NCBI GenBank assembly: GCA_022266195.1 | Contig: WHVY01000005.1 | Span: 3,100,001-3,164,000 of the forward strand | Direction of reading: 5' to 3' | DNA length: 64,000 nucleotides | DNA from: Tetranychus cinnabarinus | Taxonomy: Eukaryota; Arthropoda; Arachnida; Trombidiformes; Tetranychidae | Part shown: positions 1 to 13,882 of the stretch, in pieces | How positions within the stretch are numbered: the first letter of the stretch is position 1 | How the letters are laid out: the number at the start of each line of letters is the position of its first letter | Position numbers and translations under genes: made by a program | Notes under the pieces: model-generated | The model's database searches: none | The model's input: only the letters and a program-made list of their open reading frames with translations | What the model was told of the DNA's origin: nothing

Positions 1-3000
1 TCAGAGCAATGAGAAAAAATCATGGATGTTGTCCATGATGTATGGCAAAAATTCCGAGATTGATGATGATTTAACCGTCTCCACGGCACTCAATAACAAT
101 AAAAATAGCGCAAATAATATTGTCAATAATAATACGATTAATGGAAACAATAACAATATTGTTAATAACAATAACAATAATCTGGTTAAACCACCAACAT
201 CACCTAAACTCTGGTCACCCATTTCAAATTCAAATGGATTCCCGTCAACCGTTGAAACCATCAGTGGTTCCTCGATTGGGGTTAAAACTATTCAAGAGAG
301 GATCTTGAAGTCACCCAGCCCAGCAGGACCTCGTCAACCAAATAAAGTATCTGGAATCAAAGAGTCAACCGGACCGGGTAATCCGGTTCAAGATCATCTT
401 CATTGGGATAATTTAACCAACGCTCTACTGAGCCGGCCACTTTACATCAATGATCTTGACTTTACCGATCTCAAATCAGATGATGACCAAGACATATTTC
501 AACCACATTTTGATACAATTGACTTTTTTCAGGTAAGAAGAGAAACAAAAATTTCAATTTCAAATTCAAAGTAAAAAATTTACAAATGCAAAATCATTTT
601 GTAAATACATATGCATAAGTCAAACAAGAGAAGAGCAACAAATTAATCAAAAACGTTTCCAGTGTCCATTCAGGGTTAACAAATGTTGATTAAATGTTGA
701 AATGAAATTGACTTTTGTTAATTTGATAGGTTTCAGTTTGCAAATTTAGTTGATTTGCTTGAAAAGTCAAAGAAGCCAAAATGAGTCCTTTTTTTCCTAA
801 TGATAAACATCATCTTAAAGGTTGTTTTGTAAAAACACAGATCAGTTTACAGTTTTGTTTTTTTTATTTATACATTTATATACATTTCTTGAATTGCTTT
901 GGGGTTTCTTTTCTTGATTAATAGATATTGTTATTCCAGATAATTGTTTAGTTCATCCGTAACACGGTCATTAAAACAGGAAAAAACAAAAAACGTTGGA
1001 GAAATGTTGGTTAACATGAGTTGAATGTTAGGTTTCATCCTCATCCTCATCTTGCATTACTTTGTAACAATAATGCGAATCGGTGTGTTTATTGAAACAC
1101 ACAAATTGTAAATTTGATTCTTAATCAACATGATTAATCAGTATGAAATGAAGAAAAAGAGGAAAGGAAAGGAAAGGAAAGGAAGAAGAAGATAAACCTG
1201 AAGGAGAGAGAAAATGAAGATGAATTGAAAGGAATGGAGAAGAGACTCAAAGTGATTTGATTATTTAGGAAATGAGTTGAGTTGAGCAAAAACTGAAATT
1301 CAGCTTAAATTATCATGTCAAAAAAGCTACGTTTAAAATGACCATTTAAATGGTAATTTAGTTTTTCTTTTCACTTCAACTTACATATTGATTAAATTAT
1401 TAGCCAACAGTAAATTGTGCAGATTGTTAAATGAATTTAACCGCTCTTTTTGGTAACCATTTAAATCAATCGTTTAATCTGTTTACCTTTACTTTGGGTT
1501 AACATTGAAAATGGCATTTCAAGGGTAAAGTCTGCCTTCAATCCTTTCAACTATTACCCTGGATTTAAATTGTTACCCTGCAACAATCACACAATTTAAC
1601 CACACCAAGAAGGCAACACACACAAAAAAACGATTTCAAATCAAACAATACCAATAAATAGAGTCTGAACCTAAAGGTAGAAGGTTAAAGAATCCAGAAG
1701 AAGAAGAAAATGAATTTTACCTTTTGAAAGGAAGAAAAGTTGAACAAAATCAAGAATGATAATGATATAAATTGAAGGTATTTTGTTGATTGGCAATTGC
1801 GAGCAGCATTAAACTGTGAATAGGGAATCTGAAGGTGAAGATATTAAGTAAAGGTAAATACATTTTGATGAATACATTTAAACGGTAAAATAGTTTTGCA
1901 CCTTTTTTTTCACGCCAACCTAATATTTACTTAATCATCTCACTCTTGATAGTTCAATTGAGTCGTTTGTTTAACCATTTAACCATCATAAAAAAAGGCA
2001 ACCCCAAACTGTTCAATGGTTCAATTTTGAAAAAACCCGCGGATTTTGTTATTACCTTTGATTCCCTGTGCAGAGTGAAATGATAAAGGCTTTTTTCCCT
2101 CTTCACTAGACTCTGATTGTTTCCTTCTCAAGCCAATCCTTGCAATAATAATTGAATATTTGATTCGCTGAGATGAGAAGTTTTAAATGATTAATTTACA
2201 ATTTATCACCAGTTAATCAAACCACCAACATTGAAATAGTTATTTTCATCTCTGTTTTTTTTCATCCTTTTGGTTGCTTTAACCAAATGGTCAACCGTTT
2301 TGTGGTTAATAACGTTAATGTTGCTAATGATAAACACTTTATGCTTGTTCATTTTAACCTTTTTTCAGCCTGTTTTTTGTTGCTGACTGTTAATGCATTT
2401 TCACAGAAGCTTTGCTTGTTTGCATTGTTTGTGAAAATGTTGATGAATCTCTTTTTTTTTCTTGTTCATCTTTATCTCATAGAGAATGGAAAATAATGAA
2501 AGAAAACAATTTTTCTTAAGATGATACAAAAAAATTGATAATCATTGAGGTACGCCTTAACAGGTTAACTTTTGCCCTTGAAAAGTCCAGAGTCAAACCT
2601 TTTTTGCTTCTCCATTCAATTTTACTTTTCAGTGAAAGATGTTTTTTTTGTTCACATAAAACTTGCTAATTGCATACATCATCTAAATCACCATCTGAAT
2701 AAAGATGATCAATAATGTAGTTTCAAAGAAGAAAAGTTATCCACAATTGCAAGATATATTAACATATAACACAGATCAATGTGAATAAGTTGATAAATTT
2801 CTGGTTCACTGTTGTTATTTGGTAAACTGGTTGATGGAAAGAGCAAGAATTCATCAAATTGCAAAGACTGTGCATAATAGGTAATTTTAGCTTAACTTGG
2901 TTTGGTCAACCTGTCAAAGTGTCTTTTCATTTCTTTGCTCATTTTTTGCATTTTTACTTCTTCTTCGGGTTGTACGGTGAAAAGTGATGGTTTGATCCAA

Positions 3001-6000
3001 TGATTACAAAGGCTTTGATAGACTACTACTGTTACTATTGCTACCATTCATTGTAAATGTTGGTAGTAATGATAATGATGTTCCTTTTCCTTCCTCTTGT
3101 TCTGAATTTACAAGAAGATACACAAAAAAAGGATAATCCTTTAGGGTATATTTGCGAGGTCATCCAAGAAGTTGTCCGAGTTACAAAAAAAGAAGGGTTG
3201 GTCAGTGGTCGATCTACGGGGTTGTTCAAGTGTAAACAAGTGAAAACCTGAGGCTTTTTTGCTCTGTTATCCCCTTGAATAATAGTAAAAACAGTGACTT
3301 CACTTGTTCTTTTGCTTGTTGAAACGCTTATTTAGCCATTTCTTTTCACCCCTCCTCTGATCATCATCATGATCATCCTCTTATTAATGCTCTTCTTTCC
3401 TTTTCTGTAACAACTCAGGTGTATCCTTCATATACATATATTATATATGGTTTTTTAGTTGACTCAAACAAATGTTGATACCTTTTCAAACTGAATGTTG
3501 AGAAGAAGAAGAAAAAAGGTTGAAATTTTCTGTTAAATAAAAAAAAGAGACTGTACTTTTCTTACCTGGTCTCTCCTCTTGATTCAAGATTGATGATTTT
3601 TTTCTTGCTTTACCTTGTCTCTTTGGGAAAAGTTTGACTTTAAAACTCGGAACAAGTCAAATTGGATAAATGGATTTGAATCAAGGGAAAAAGTTGACTC
3701 AAGAAACATCTTTATCATGATTTTGTATCAGACTCTCTACTGAGTTTATCTGGTTTTTTTGTCTGTACACTTATTGTCATAATTGAACACTTTGGCATTT
3801 GTACTTTTTTACTTTGATTGATTTTTCTTTACACACAATCTCATTAATAATACTAATTTTCTTGTTCTCTTGACAGAATAACGAAGGTTCATCTCCGATT
3901 CCTCCTCCTCCTCCACCTCCTACGGATCCAGGATGTGGTGTACCTCCGCCTCCACCGCCACCATTCATGACGATGAACCATCTCAATGGAAACTCATTGC
4001 GTCCCTTTCCCAACTCAGGGCCACCTCCTCCTCCCTTTAACCCTTCATTTCTCCGTCAAAACGGTTTAAACGGAATTCTGGTCAATGGTCGTGAACAAAA
4101 TACTCCTTCACCAACACCCGATGCAAATTCAAAGTCAAATAATAATAAAAACAAGAAAACTGTTAAATTATTCTGGAAAGAAGTGAAAGAAGACAAATCC
4201 CTGTTGAGTCGGTTAAAGAAAAAGAAGACCATTTGGGATGACATTAAAACGATTCCGATTGACACCCAAAAATTGGAACATCTTTTTGAAAATCGATCCA
4301 AAGAGTTAGCCAACAAAGAGAAAGCTCAAGAGGGTAAAAAGAATGAGCTAATTGTATTGGATGCTAAAAGGTCCAATGCAATAAACATTGGTATGACCAA
4401 ATTACCTCCACCTAGAACAATTAAAACTGCCATCATGAAAATGGATTCAACCATCATGAATAGAGATGGCATTGAAAAGATACTAACCATGATGCCAACC
4501 GAAGATGAGAAAACCAAAATCACGGAAGCTCAAATGGCTAATCCTGATATACCCTTGGGAAGTGCGGAAAATTTTTTACTAACCCTGGCCTCAATAAGTG
4601 ATCTAGAGGCCCGACTTAAATTGTGGGCATTTAAGTTGGATTATGATGCTATGGAGAAAGAGATTGCTGAGCAATTGATGGATTTAAAGAGAGCAATTGA
4701 AGAGATTGAGAAAAATGATACTTTCAGGTTTGTACGAGCTCTCTATGGGCAAAATAATCACACCAGTTGTTCATTATAAAGACATCACTTTCAACTTTGA
4801 CAAAAATTGAAATCAAACCTAACTAACATTTCTTACACATTTCCAGAGTCAATGTATTTCAAAGATTTAACCAAATTAATATTAATTTGAATCACTCTTA
4901 TGCTTTCAACAAATTCTGGTATTTCAGTCTAAAAATTGATATTATTTACAATCAATTTCCTATTTTTATTTGGTTTTCAATCTCCATCTTTCTCTGTTTA
5001 CCTTTTTACCTTTCCATGTTACCTTTAAATGAAATGTTGATTATCTTTGATCATCATTCTCTTATTTTTCTTCTCTTTCTTTTTACCATGTTTGAATTAA
5101 AAATTAGCTGCCTCGGTGGCTACATTCAAGACAGGTTTGCTGACTTTACATTATAGCTTAATTGTTGCTTAATCAACCTTGTTCCATTAAACTTGATGTC
5201 ATAAGAAATTTAATAATTCAGTCCTCTCTCTCTTTCTCTCTCTCTCTTCATCTTGTTGATCATCTTTCTTGCTAATGCCCAATTTAGCCCCTAAGGAGAG
5301 TTTTGTTTTGTTCAATTTGTATTTCAAAACTGATCCCTTTGTTAACAGTCATTATCACTGTGAGTTATTGGGTACAATTATGAACTCACCTTGTTTCACC
5401 ATTTTCAACTTTTCTGGTTGATCTTGACAACAATTAAGCTTTAGGTCACCCAACATTGTTTAAACAGTCTTGATTGCAAACATTAATAACTTTCTAATGA
5501 TCCATCTCTAACCTTTTATCTTACGGGCCTTTTGTTTCCAACAATCACCATTTATTTCACTGACTCTGATCAACACCACCAATTAACCCAATTTTTGGTT
5601 TGTTTCCAATTTTTGCTCTCCATCTTTTGGTGTTCACCTCTTTTCTTTCAACTCTTCCCAAATTATGTTTATTAATTATTGATTTAATTGATTATTTCTA
5701 TTCTTTTCTCTTCTTTTGTACAGAATTATTTTGGCCACTCTTTTATCTGTTGGCAATTTTCTCAATGGAAACGAAGTGAAAGGATTCCAAATTGAATATC
5801 TTTGTAAAGTGCCTGAAGTTAAAGATACCGTTCATAAGCATTCATTGTTGCACCATTTGTGTCACATTGTGATGGAAAAGTTTCCCACTTCTAGTGATCT
5901 TTACAGTGAATTTGGTTCCGTTACTCGAGCTTACAAGATTGATTTTGATGATGTCCACCGGACCATTCAAAAATTGGAATCTGATTGTAAAGCTTCTTGG

Positions 6001-9000
6001 GATTATTTAAAAGTAATTGCCAAACACGAGGATAAAACACCAATGAGAACCAAAATGTCGGAATTTCTTCTCGATTGTGCGGAAAGGATAACTGTACTTA
6101 AAATTGTTCACCGTCGAGTCTTGAACAGGTTTAAAAAGTTGCTCATTTTTTTGGGCTTCTCATCATCGGCAGCCAAAGAAACCAAGCCTCACCAAGTATT
6201 ACAAATAATCTCGGAATTTGCCCTGGAATATCGAACCACCCGGGAAAGAGTAAAGGAGCAAATTGAAAAGAAAGCTTCCCACCGGGAAAGAAACAAGACT
6301 CGGGGAAAAATGATAACAGAGGTAAATTCAGATAAGAATAGTGAAATTTCAACAAAACTAATGGCATAATGAATAGGCAACAATTTGTTACATCAATACA
6401 CCAAAACCGGTCAACAATGGTGTTAGTATTGTAAACTTGATGATGATTGATACAGCCTAAGTAAACAGACAAATGAATGCAAAATATAATGAGATATGAA
6501 ACTTTGAGCAATCAAATATGTTCGTGTCACGTAGTTATTTGACAATCTTATTACCTTTATTTGATTGAATGAAAGAAATGGAAGAAGAAGAAAAATTTAT
6601 ACATAATTTTCTTTTATCGTCAATTCATTAAGATTTAAAGTTATCTTATTAGTTTAGGCTGAAAATTGATCGTCAGAATAAGCTAGTTAATATGATTTTC
6701 TTCGCTCTTTTTTTTTCTTCTTGGACTAAAGTTGCTTCCTTCTTTACCATAATCAAGGTAGATGAGGATGATGAAGACTGAGTATGAAAAGGCCAGAAAT
6801 GCTTTTAAAGAAGGATTTTCACTTGAATCTCCCGTCGATTTGATAGCTTTTGTTACCAATTGTGTGTCTCACCAAATGAAAAGTAATAGTTGTATCAGAT
6901 AAGTAATATTGCCTGTAAAAGATGAGGAAGGAGAGGCAAAAATATTGAGTCAAAAGTAGATGAAGAAGCAACAAGTTGATTCATGTTGAAAAATTGGTTT
7001 AACCGGTTTCCAAAGGTTTCCATAGATGAACCAAACACGTAAACTTCATCACTATCTTTTCCCAATGAATTTTGTAAAAGCCGAAAACATTATTGTTAAG
7101 AGCAGAAAATTTGATTCATAAGTGAGAGTTAAATGAACAATTTGAAAGAGAAGATGAAAAGGGCTGAAAATAGATTGAAATTGAAGGTGAAAAAGCTCAT
7201 TGATGTGATGAAAGGATAAATGGTTTCTAATAAGTATTGCTTTTCCTTGCAACCTTTTTTGCTCAACCAACAAAATAGTAGTTTTAACCAATGTAGTTAA
7301 ACCTTTTTTTTGCTGTTGTTCATTTTAATAGTTGCCTTTGAATTGAAAGTTTAGGAGTCGCAAGTAAAAGCTTCATGAGAAATGATAGGGAAAAGTAATT
7401 AGGTAGATGGATACTCATTGAATCTGATGATAATCATAATTATTATCTTGATAATGATGATCATCTCTCTTTTTGCTCATCTTTCCCTGTTATATATTTA
7501 TATATTGAAATTCAGAGATTCCCGTGTTTCAGAGTCATTTATTAAAAGACCAGTCATTTGTAGGAATCAGAAGAAGTAAAAAAAAATAAATATAAAACTC
7601 TGGTTAACTGGTAATTCCAGACAACATGTAATAATTTCTTCCTCTTTCCCTCTTCATCTTGCTTTCTTTTCATCATTCATCCCTTACTCTTTACGTCTTG
7701 ACCTGCAAGTCTTGATCTAGTGAAATGAAGTTCTGATTATACATTGGATTTGTTGAATTTTTTTCTTACCTTTTTTTGTTGTTTCCTAACATCAAATCAT
7801 CATCAACATCGGCATCATAGTTTCCGTAACTTTCTTAGTCACGATATCCTTTTTTTCACCATTTTTAACTCAAAAAAAGAGCAAAAAGATAACCTGAATA
7901 TGAATGAATGGTTGCCAAAAAACCATGTAAAAGCTGTAAATGAACGTTGAAGCAAATCTTTTTTAATCATTATTACACCCGATTGCAACTCTGTTCACTC
8001 CAGTGTGTGTCAGGTTGATGATTTACTCTTCGGTCATCTTCATCATTTGATCAACATTTGATTGACTCTAACACTCTGACAGTTTGTTGCATTAGTTTTT
8101 ATGTAAATTTTCACATTGATGAAATTAATTGTTGACTGTCAATTTTGATTACAACTTTGATTGATTGATAAACTAATTTTGTTTTTTTCTCTCTTCTTTT
8201 TGACCTTTTTTTTCGTTGTTTACCAAAAGACTGACAACTTTAAATCTAAAGAGCAAACTGCAGATCAAAAGCTACGTAAAGTACTGGACAATGGTTATAC
8301 CGATGTTGAGGCTGATCCTAAAGTGGCATCCAAATGGGGAACTTTACCTGGAGCTCGAACTCGCCAGCGATCAAACAGCACATATGAGAACCATTGTAAC
8401 ACTCTTAATGGTAAATCAAATGGTACTTTAACGGATGCCGATGATGAGATATTGGAAAGTTTGGTTAAAACTGTTACCGCTCAACCATTAAGGGCTGACC
8501 AACGGGCTAAAAGGAAAAGCCGTTTTGCGGAAAGAAAATCATGTAAGGCAAAAGTTCTTTATGGCTGGCAATTTGATTTACGCTAATTAACATACCATGA
8601 TAAAGCATTACAGTTAGATTAAAATGTATATTTATTGATTGAGTTATTACAGTCATTAAGCCATGATCATAATAATGCATTTGTAAAGGTCATTATAATA
8701 CAGCAACATTATAGCCTTTTTCTGGTTACCTTTATTTTCATAAGCTGTAACTTTTGTTTCAACGTCCAATTCAACCTTAAATTTCAACCTCAACTCTGGA
8801 AATTACTATTAGCCATTTTAATTAGGCTTTTTGCGCTGTTTAACCTTTATGTTACCTTTATGTTTACCATTTTATTGCCCAAAAATCCTAATGGTAAATA
8901 ATTTAGCTTTGATTTTGATTATACTTCAATAGGCTTTTAATCTGACTCTTAAGGGAAAAAAAGATCAAACTTGACCAGAAAACTGTTCAAGTGTTTTGTT

Positions 9001-9981
9001 GGTGTAATGGTTGCATTTCATGATAAACTTTTATTCAAATTTTAATGTTGCATCCTTTAAATCAATATTGAATTTTAATCTTTTACCTGAAAGAAAAGAT
9101 TGTAACCTTTAACTTGCAGTTTAATTATTAACCTTAGGATTTGTGTGTGTGTGTTTGTATATTCATTTCAATGACAACTTCCAACGGTGACTCGTGTCTA
9201 GATTCAGGATTAATTTGACTTTTAAATTGCGATTAATGTGCCTCATCTTTCTCATTCATTCAACCGTACAAATGTTTTACTATTATTACCGATATACTTT
9301 TTTACTGGTATAAAAACTGGTAATCAAAGCTAGTAAAAACAAATGTTTGATGTAATCTGTTCATGTTTTTATTTTGTTTTTTGCTTTCTTCTCATTCTGG
9401 TTGGATGAATTGGTGAAAGATTAGAATCAGTCTTTTATTCATTTACTGAAACAGGACCTTGAACAATTAATTTGAATATTATATTGTGATCAACTGATAT
9501 GATTAAAAAAGCTCTTGTATCATTCACTTGTGTCCAAGAACAATGTTTAACAAGCTGTAAGCCAAGATTTAACCGTTGGATCAAAAAGATTATCACTTTG
9601 AATGTTGCACTTTAAATGCCTGTAGTGTAAAAACCTTGTTTTTCACCTTTCTGGTTGTCCATGATTATCAGAACAAGAAATTGTTAAATTGTGTCACTTG
9701 ATTATCATTCAAATTTACATTGATAATAATCAAGTTGCTTTAAGTGAATCAGTAGAGTTGCTTAAAAAGTTGGTTTGAACCGAGTCCATCTTATCCGGCT
9801 TTTTTTGCTTCTTTTAAAATGATTGTCCATTGTATGTCCAGCTTTATCATATTATTTACATTTTTTATCATTCTTTTCCATTAATCCATCTTGTTTCTTT
9901 TCATTTACAGTTCGACGGACCAGGAATGTTTTTGACCTGTCAGAAGAGGAAAGGTTGATGCTTGAAAATATCACCAGTTGA
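1..9981 (+). CDS. Fhod: FHOD-family formin, 3' part (FH1-FH2-DAD)
   Basis: Diaphanous-related formin of the FHOD group, which nucleates or bundles actin filaments at stress fibres and sarcomeres. The 5' part lies outside the window. Exons read by hand: up to 532, 3877-4727, 5724-6321, 8230-8542 and 9911-9981, all with GT-AG borders and continuous frame, giving 787 residues here. The first exon has an Asn-rich linker. The second opens with two runs of about seven prolines (FH1, profilin binding) and then FH2, including KTVKLFWKEVK and KRSNAINIGMTKLPPPRTIK. FH2 continues across the junction NDTFR/IILATLLSVGNFLNG and ends with EYRTTRERVKEQ and HRERNKTRGKM. The last two exons encode a C-terminal autoregulatory DAD (DDEILESLVKTVT, then basic KRKSRFAERKSFRRTRN). 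FHOD is preferred over DAAM or DIAPH because of the ERNKTRGKM and DAD sequences. Introns are 1-3.3 kb, much longer than elsewhere in the window. Confidence 0.94.
533..3876 (+). other. Long intron of the formin gene
   Basis: The intron runs from gtaaga at 533 to the acceptor ttgacag ending at 3876, just before the FH1 exon. It is AT-rich with frequent stops in all frames. Apart from a short GGAAA-type microsatellite near 1161-1183, I see no conserved element. An open frame at 3057-3251 has no convincing splice partners. Confidence 0.8.
1159..1192 (+). repeat. Purine microsatellite (GGAAA)n
   Basis: About four to five tandem GGAAA units followed by GAA units, inside the formin intron. It is simple-sequence DNA. 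Confidence 0.85.
4728..5723 (+). other. Intron splitting the FH2 domain
   Basis: The donor is CAG/gtttgt and the acceptor is tgtacag before AATTATTTTGG. The split codon AG/A restores Arg, and the FH2 core continues without a gap, which fixes both borders. A CT microsatellite lies near 5224-5250. Nothing else was recognised. Confidence 0.85.
6322..8229 (+). other. Formin intron before the DAD exon
   Basis: The donor follows ATGATAACAGAG (gtaaat) and the acceptor is ttaccaaaag ending at 8229, in phase 0. It is AT-rich with no supported gene. If unspliced, the frame would end at 6369 after a short unrelated tail. Confidence 0.75.
8543..9910 (+). other. Last formin intron
   Basis: The donor gtaagg at 8543 interrupts the DAD after ERKS, and the acceptor ttacag ends at 9910. 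Joining restores SFRRTRN, which resembles the basic end of vertebrate FHOD DADs. Nothing else was recognised inside. Confidence 0.8.
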
Positions 9982-11393
9982 TGAAAAGGCCAAAGAAAAG
10001 CTCGAAACGAAAGTCAATGAATCCCAAGTGAAATTCATCATCATCCGTCTTAATACCAACTGGAAGTCCATCATTAAACTTGACCATTCATCTTTCTTCT
10101 TTCATCCAATCTCTCTTTTATACAACAATCTCATTGAGATTAAGGTTTCTACTTTGTAATCACAAGTCACCAGCAAAAAAAAACAAAATGTCCTCAATAG
10201 TTAGGATAATAGCTTAGCGAAGTAAATCCATCCAAATTGTCCGATTGCTCATCTGGACAGGTTACCTTTTGACAACAATAACCGTTATTAGATTAACATT
10301 TTTTTACACAAAACACCGATTAATCTAATTTAATCATTTTCCTTGCATAAACAAAATGTTTTCAATCTCGTAATTTTGCAACTATAGATATATAATATGT
10401 ATATGTATAGATTTATATTTAGTGTTTATTAAGGATTTTGATAATTATGATTAACGGACAAAAAGTGATCCAAAAATATGCAATATTTGTTATTAAGGGA
10501 TGTGTTAGCTTGCACCATAATCAACTGTCCAGTTCATCATTCAATATTATTATTGGTTAATCATGGCGATTTAAGATGATTTGGTCTTGGTATTGGGAAT
10601 AGTGTCATGTCTTGATTCCTTTTTTTCTGTGTCCATACAATCCTATTTTGTGCTTGTTTGAGTCTAACAAAATGAGAGAAAGTTGAATTATGAGCATTGA
10701 TTCAAATTTTGTAAATTATTAATTATTTCAACTTATTCCTCTCCCTTTGACTCTTGTAATCAATTCTGATCATTTGCTTTTACCCTTTCAAGTCTTTGCC
10801 TGAATCTATTCTCAATCTGTAAATATGAAATTGGAAGAATTGATTCTTACCAATTTCAATGAGAAAAGTGTTGATTGTTTCTTGATTTTTGTCAATCTGT
10901 GAATCTCTTTTGTTTTATAACAGAACAATGTTTGAGATGCAATTTCAACATTTGATCAAAAAGAGACTTTTATGGGTACTAATGATCAAATTGATTATCA
11001 TTAAATTTCTTCTGTCCATTTATTTAATTGTATTTAAACCTATTCTTCCCTGTCTTTCTCTCATTCTTCCTCCTCTTTCTTCTCGATTGTGTTAGCTTTT
11101 CTTTTTTTTTAAATTAATTTTCATCCAATTTCACCTCTTCCTTCCTCAGTCAAACCTCTAGTCGATCAAACAAGCACAATCAACCAATCTGAAACTCTGT
11201 ATATTAACAAAAATAAATTGAATTAAAATAAATTAAGGTTGATCTTTTGTTCTATTGAACATTTCTCTGTTCCGTTTTTGTCAACTCCATTTGTTCCCAT
11301 CAAGAAGTCACAATTAAATGAGAAATTTCCATTTCTTTGTAGGTAACAGAATAAACATAATTTTAAAGACATTAAAGTAACTGCCAGGTTAAC
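9982..11393. other. Intergenic, 3' ends of formin and transporter genes
   Basis: AT-rich DNA between convergent genes. Two AATAAA-like hexamers occur at about 11212 and 11226 on the + strand and could serve the formin. No other gene is visible. The open frame at 10889-11095 lacks a start context and splice partners. Confidence 0.6.
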
Positions 11394-13476
11394 TCATGAT
11401 TTATGTTTTATCATGATTGCTCTTATAAGTTGCAAAGATGAGTTTAAAATTAACAGGAAAACAGCCAAGGAAGCAGCTATCATCCACATGATGTGGACAC
11501 CATAACGATCAATCAATAGTCCAGCTCCAAGTGATCCTAAACCGAGGCCTAAACCTTCCAAACAACCAGACAAAAAGCCTTGTAACGTAGCATGGATTTG
11601 TGTCACATTTGCTGCTGATTCTGATTTCGATGATTGTAATATAGCCGCTTGTTTATCGGCATATTCCTGTCCAATGTGCGTCATTGCCGTATAAAATAGT
11701 CCAAAAGTGGGACCTTGAAGGACCTCAGTCAAACAGACCAAATACTGATTTTCCGGAGTAATTAAAAAAGCGTAAATTGTATATTGGACAGCAAAAGCGG
11801 CTAGACTGATATTGAATGCGTTGGTCGATCCAATCTGGTTGACAATTGAATTGCCATAATAAAAGAAGATTAATTCACCGCAAAAACAGCCAATCAGCAA
11901 AGTTAATCCCATTAGGAATGTATTTCGACCGGAGACTAATTCCAGAAACCAGTAAAAATAGGACCAATGACAGGCCATCAAGACTCCTTGACCAATTAAT
12001 ATAATTGTATGTTGAATGAGCGTCGGATGATGGATAAACAAGGAAACAAAAATGGACCAATGTTGTTGACTATTCTGGAGAAGGGGAGAAAATGTAAACA
12101 ATTAAATTTAAATGCATTATTTTCACTCTATTTGAAGCTCAATAATCAACTATTGTCAACATTATCTAATTGTGATTCAATTATACAATCATTATTACAT
12201 CTGTAACTTTGACTTGTAAATAGACATTTGGGATAAAATTTTGAGAGCAACTACAAAAAGTGATGGTTGACCTTAACAATGGTCGGAAGTATTAATAAAC
12301 ACTAATTAAGATTGTCATCGTTGTTATAAAACATTAACTCAACATAGAGTGATCTTGTTTTTATTAATGCCTAAGTTTACGAAACAGTTGTCAGCTTTAA
12401 TTTTAAGGTTGTCTAATTAGTAGACTAATGGTAATCAAAGTAGACCTCAAAGATGTGGTTAACTCTGCAAGACAATTTGTTAAATGTTACACTACACTAT
12501 TTAATAGCGTGTAAGAGCAACTAATTCATCAGAATTAACATTAACAAGGTCAACTAAATTTGTAGTCAGTATAGCCTTTTACCCTGGCAGCAATGGTGAT
12601 GATGATGAGGTGAACACTTTTCATTATTCATCAACTGACCAACTAATCATTGTCAACTTAATTAGATATACCTTGTAAAGTAAATTATTGTTCATCTTTT
12701 GCTAGACTCATATTACCTACCTTTTGACAATTTAAAGTCTCCTGTTGTTCCTTGCGTGAGATGAATTTTTCATTGGTTTCTTCTTCTTCTTCCTTCCGTT
12801 CATTTTGACCCTTGATTCTTGTTTGACCAGTTGCTGATGGCATTACCAGGATAGACCATTTCCTTGCACAAACGGAGACAATTGTTAAATCCAAAATTAA
12901 AATAACGATGAACATAATGAAACCCATTTCAAGGTAAGACGGACCAAAGTTGACTGAGTTAATTGGTCCTGAAAGGAAACCAAATAATCCATAACCTATT
13001 GTACCCCAAACCCGAATCTGTCCAAATTGGGGTTTCTTTACGCTCTCGGTACAATCGGGTTCATCTGAGGTAACCATCATCATAACAATTGAGTCAGTAA
13101 GCGAAGTAACCGTTGCCATTGAAGGGTAAGCAATCAACAGTAAAACCAGTGAGATTAACCAGGAAAAGAGTGAACTTTGAATGCTTGGTAAAATGAGTAG
13201 ACTTCCATAGCCAAAGCCGGTCAAGGCGGTGAAAAGAAGCAAGTATTTTAAATGGCTGGACGATTTGTCGGCGAGTGAACAGAGAATTGGATTGGTAAAG
13301 AATGCGATGAATGGCAGAACAGCAAATAAAATGGCGATCCATGAGGCTGAAGCTTGGGTGTATGTTCTCACATAGACGACGTAATAGGGCAAAACACCTG
13401 AAAGAGATGAAAACCACAGGAAATAATGAATTTTAAATAAAATAATTTGAGATTGGGTTGCATTTTTCTTTGGCAT
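11394..13476 (-). CDS. MFSD6-like major facilitator transporter
   Basis: Polytopic membrane protein of the MFS_1_like/MFSD6 type; the substrate is unknown. It has two exons on the minus strand, 13476-12721 and 12074-11394. The donor is CAAAAG/GTAGGT and the acceptor CTTCTCCAG/AATAGT, both phase 0, giving 478 residues. The N-terminal exon carries six hydrophobic segments, with the MFS loop FTNPILCSLADK after helix 2 and GQIRVWGTIGYGLFGFLSGP, a signature of this subfamily. A charged cytoplasmic loop (Glu-rich, about residues 220-252) precedes the second six-helix bundle, which contains GPTFGLFYTAMTHIGQEYA and ends in LGSLGAGLLIDRYGVHIMW. The length is short for MFSD6 because the large luminal loop of vertebrate proteins is missing. 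The 646-bp intron is unremarkable. Confidence 0.86.
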
Positions 13477-13882
13477 TTTTGAACATCAATTGAGATCATT
13501 TATACTTTAGTAAGTCATACAGTCAAGAGATCAAATATTTTGTCAGACTTTCTGCTTAAATTCAATAGAATTATTTAATTTCAAGTGTCATTTGGATAGA
13601 TCATGTAAATTGTGAGGTTTTTTCTCACATTCTCTCACAGACTTAGTTGATATCTTACCAAATATTAAGATAGAAAAAAATATCCTTGAATTTTCTTTTT
13701 GTTACATAAATTTCAACGCAAATTGCATGGTAACAATGTTATCCAAGGCTGGTGGTGCTGCTTATTATACAATTATCCAAGACACTTGGGAACAGTTAGC
13801 TGATTCAGCGTTTAATCTCAGTGATAATTTGTTAATTACCTTTTAATAAGTATCTCTTCAACCAATAAGATAATTGAAACGC
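13477..13882. other. Intergenic upstream of the transporter
   Basis: AT-rich, with stops in all frames. It should contain the transporter promoter, but no TATA box or named motif stands out. Confidence 0.5.

Noticed and set aside
2287..2496. Hydrophobic + strand frame inside a formin intron
   Set aside because: Lies in a confirmed intron, is Phe/Leu-rich as expected from T-rich DNA, and has no splice partners.
3057..3251. Frame with a signal-peptide-like start inside the formin intron
   Set aside because: No ATG context in a transcript of its own. Formin exons join across it, and an overlapping frame exists on the other strand.
3777..4316. Minus-strand Gly-rich frames opposite the FH1 exon
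   Set aside because: They are the complement of the proline codons of FH1, not genes.
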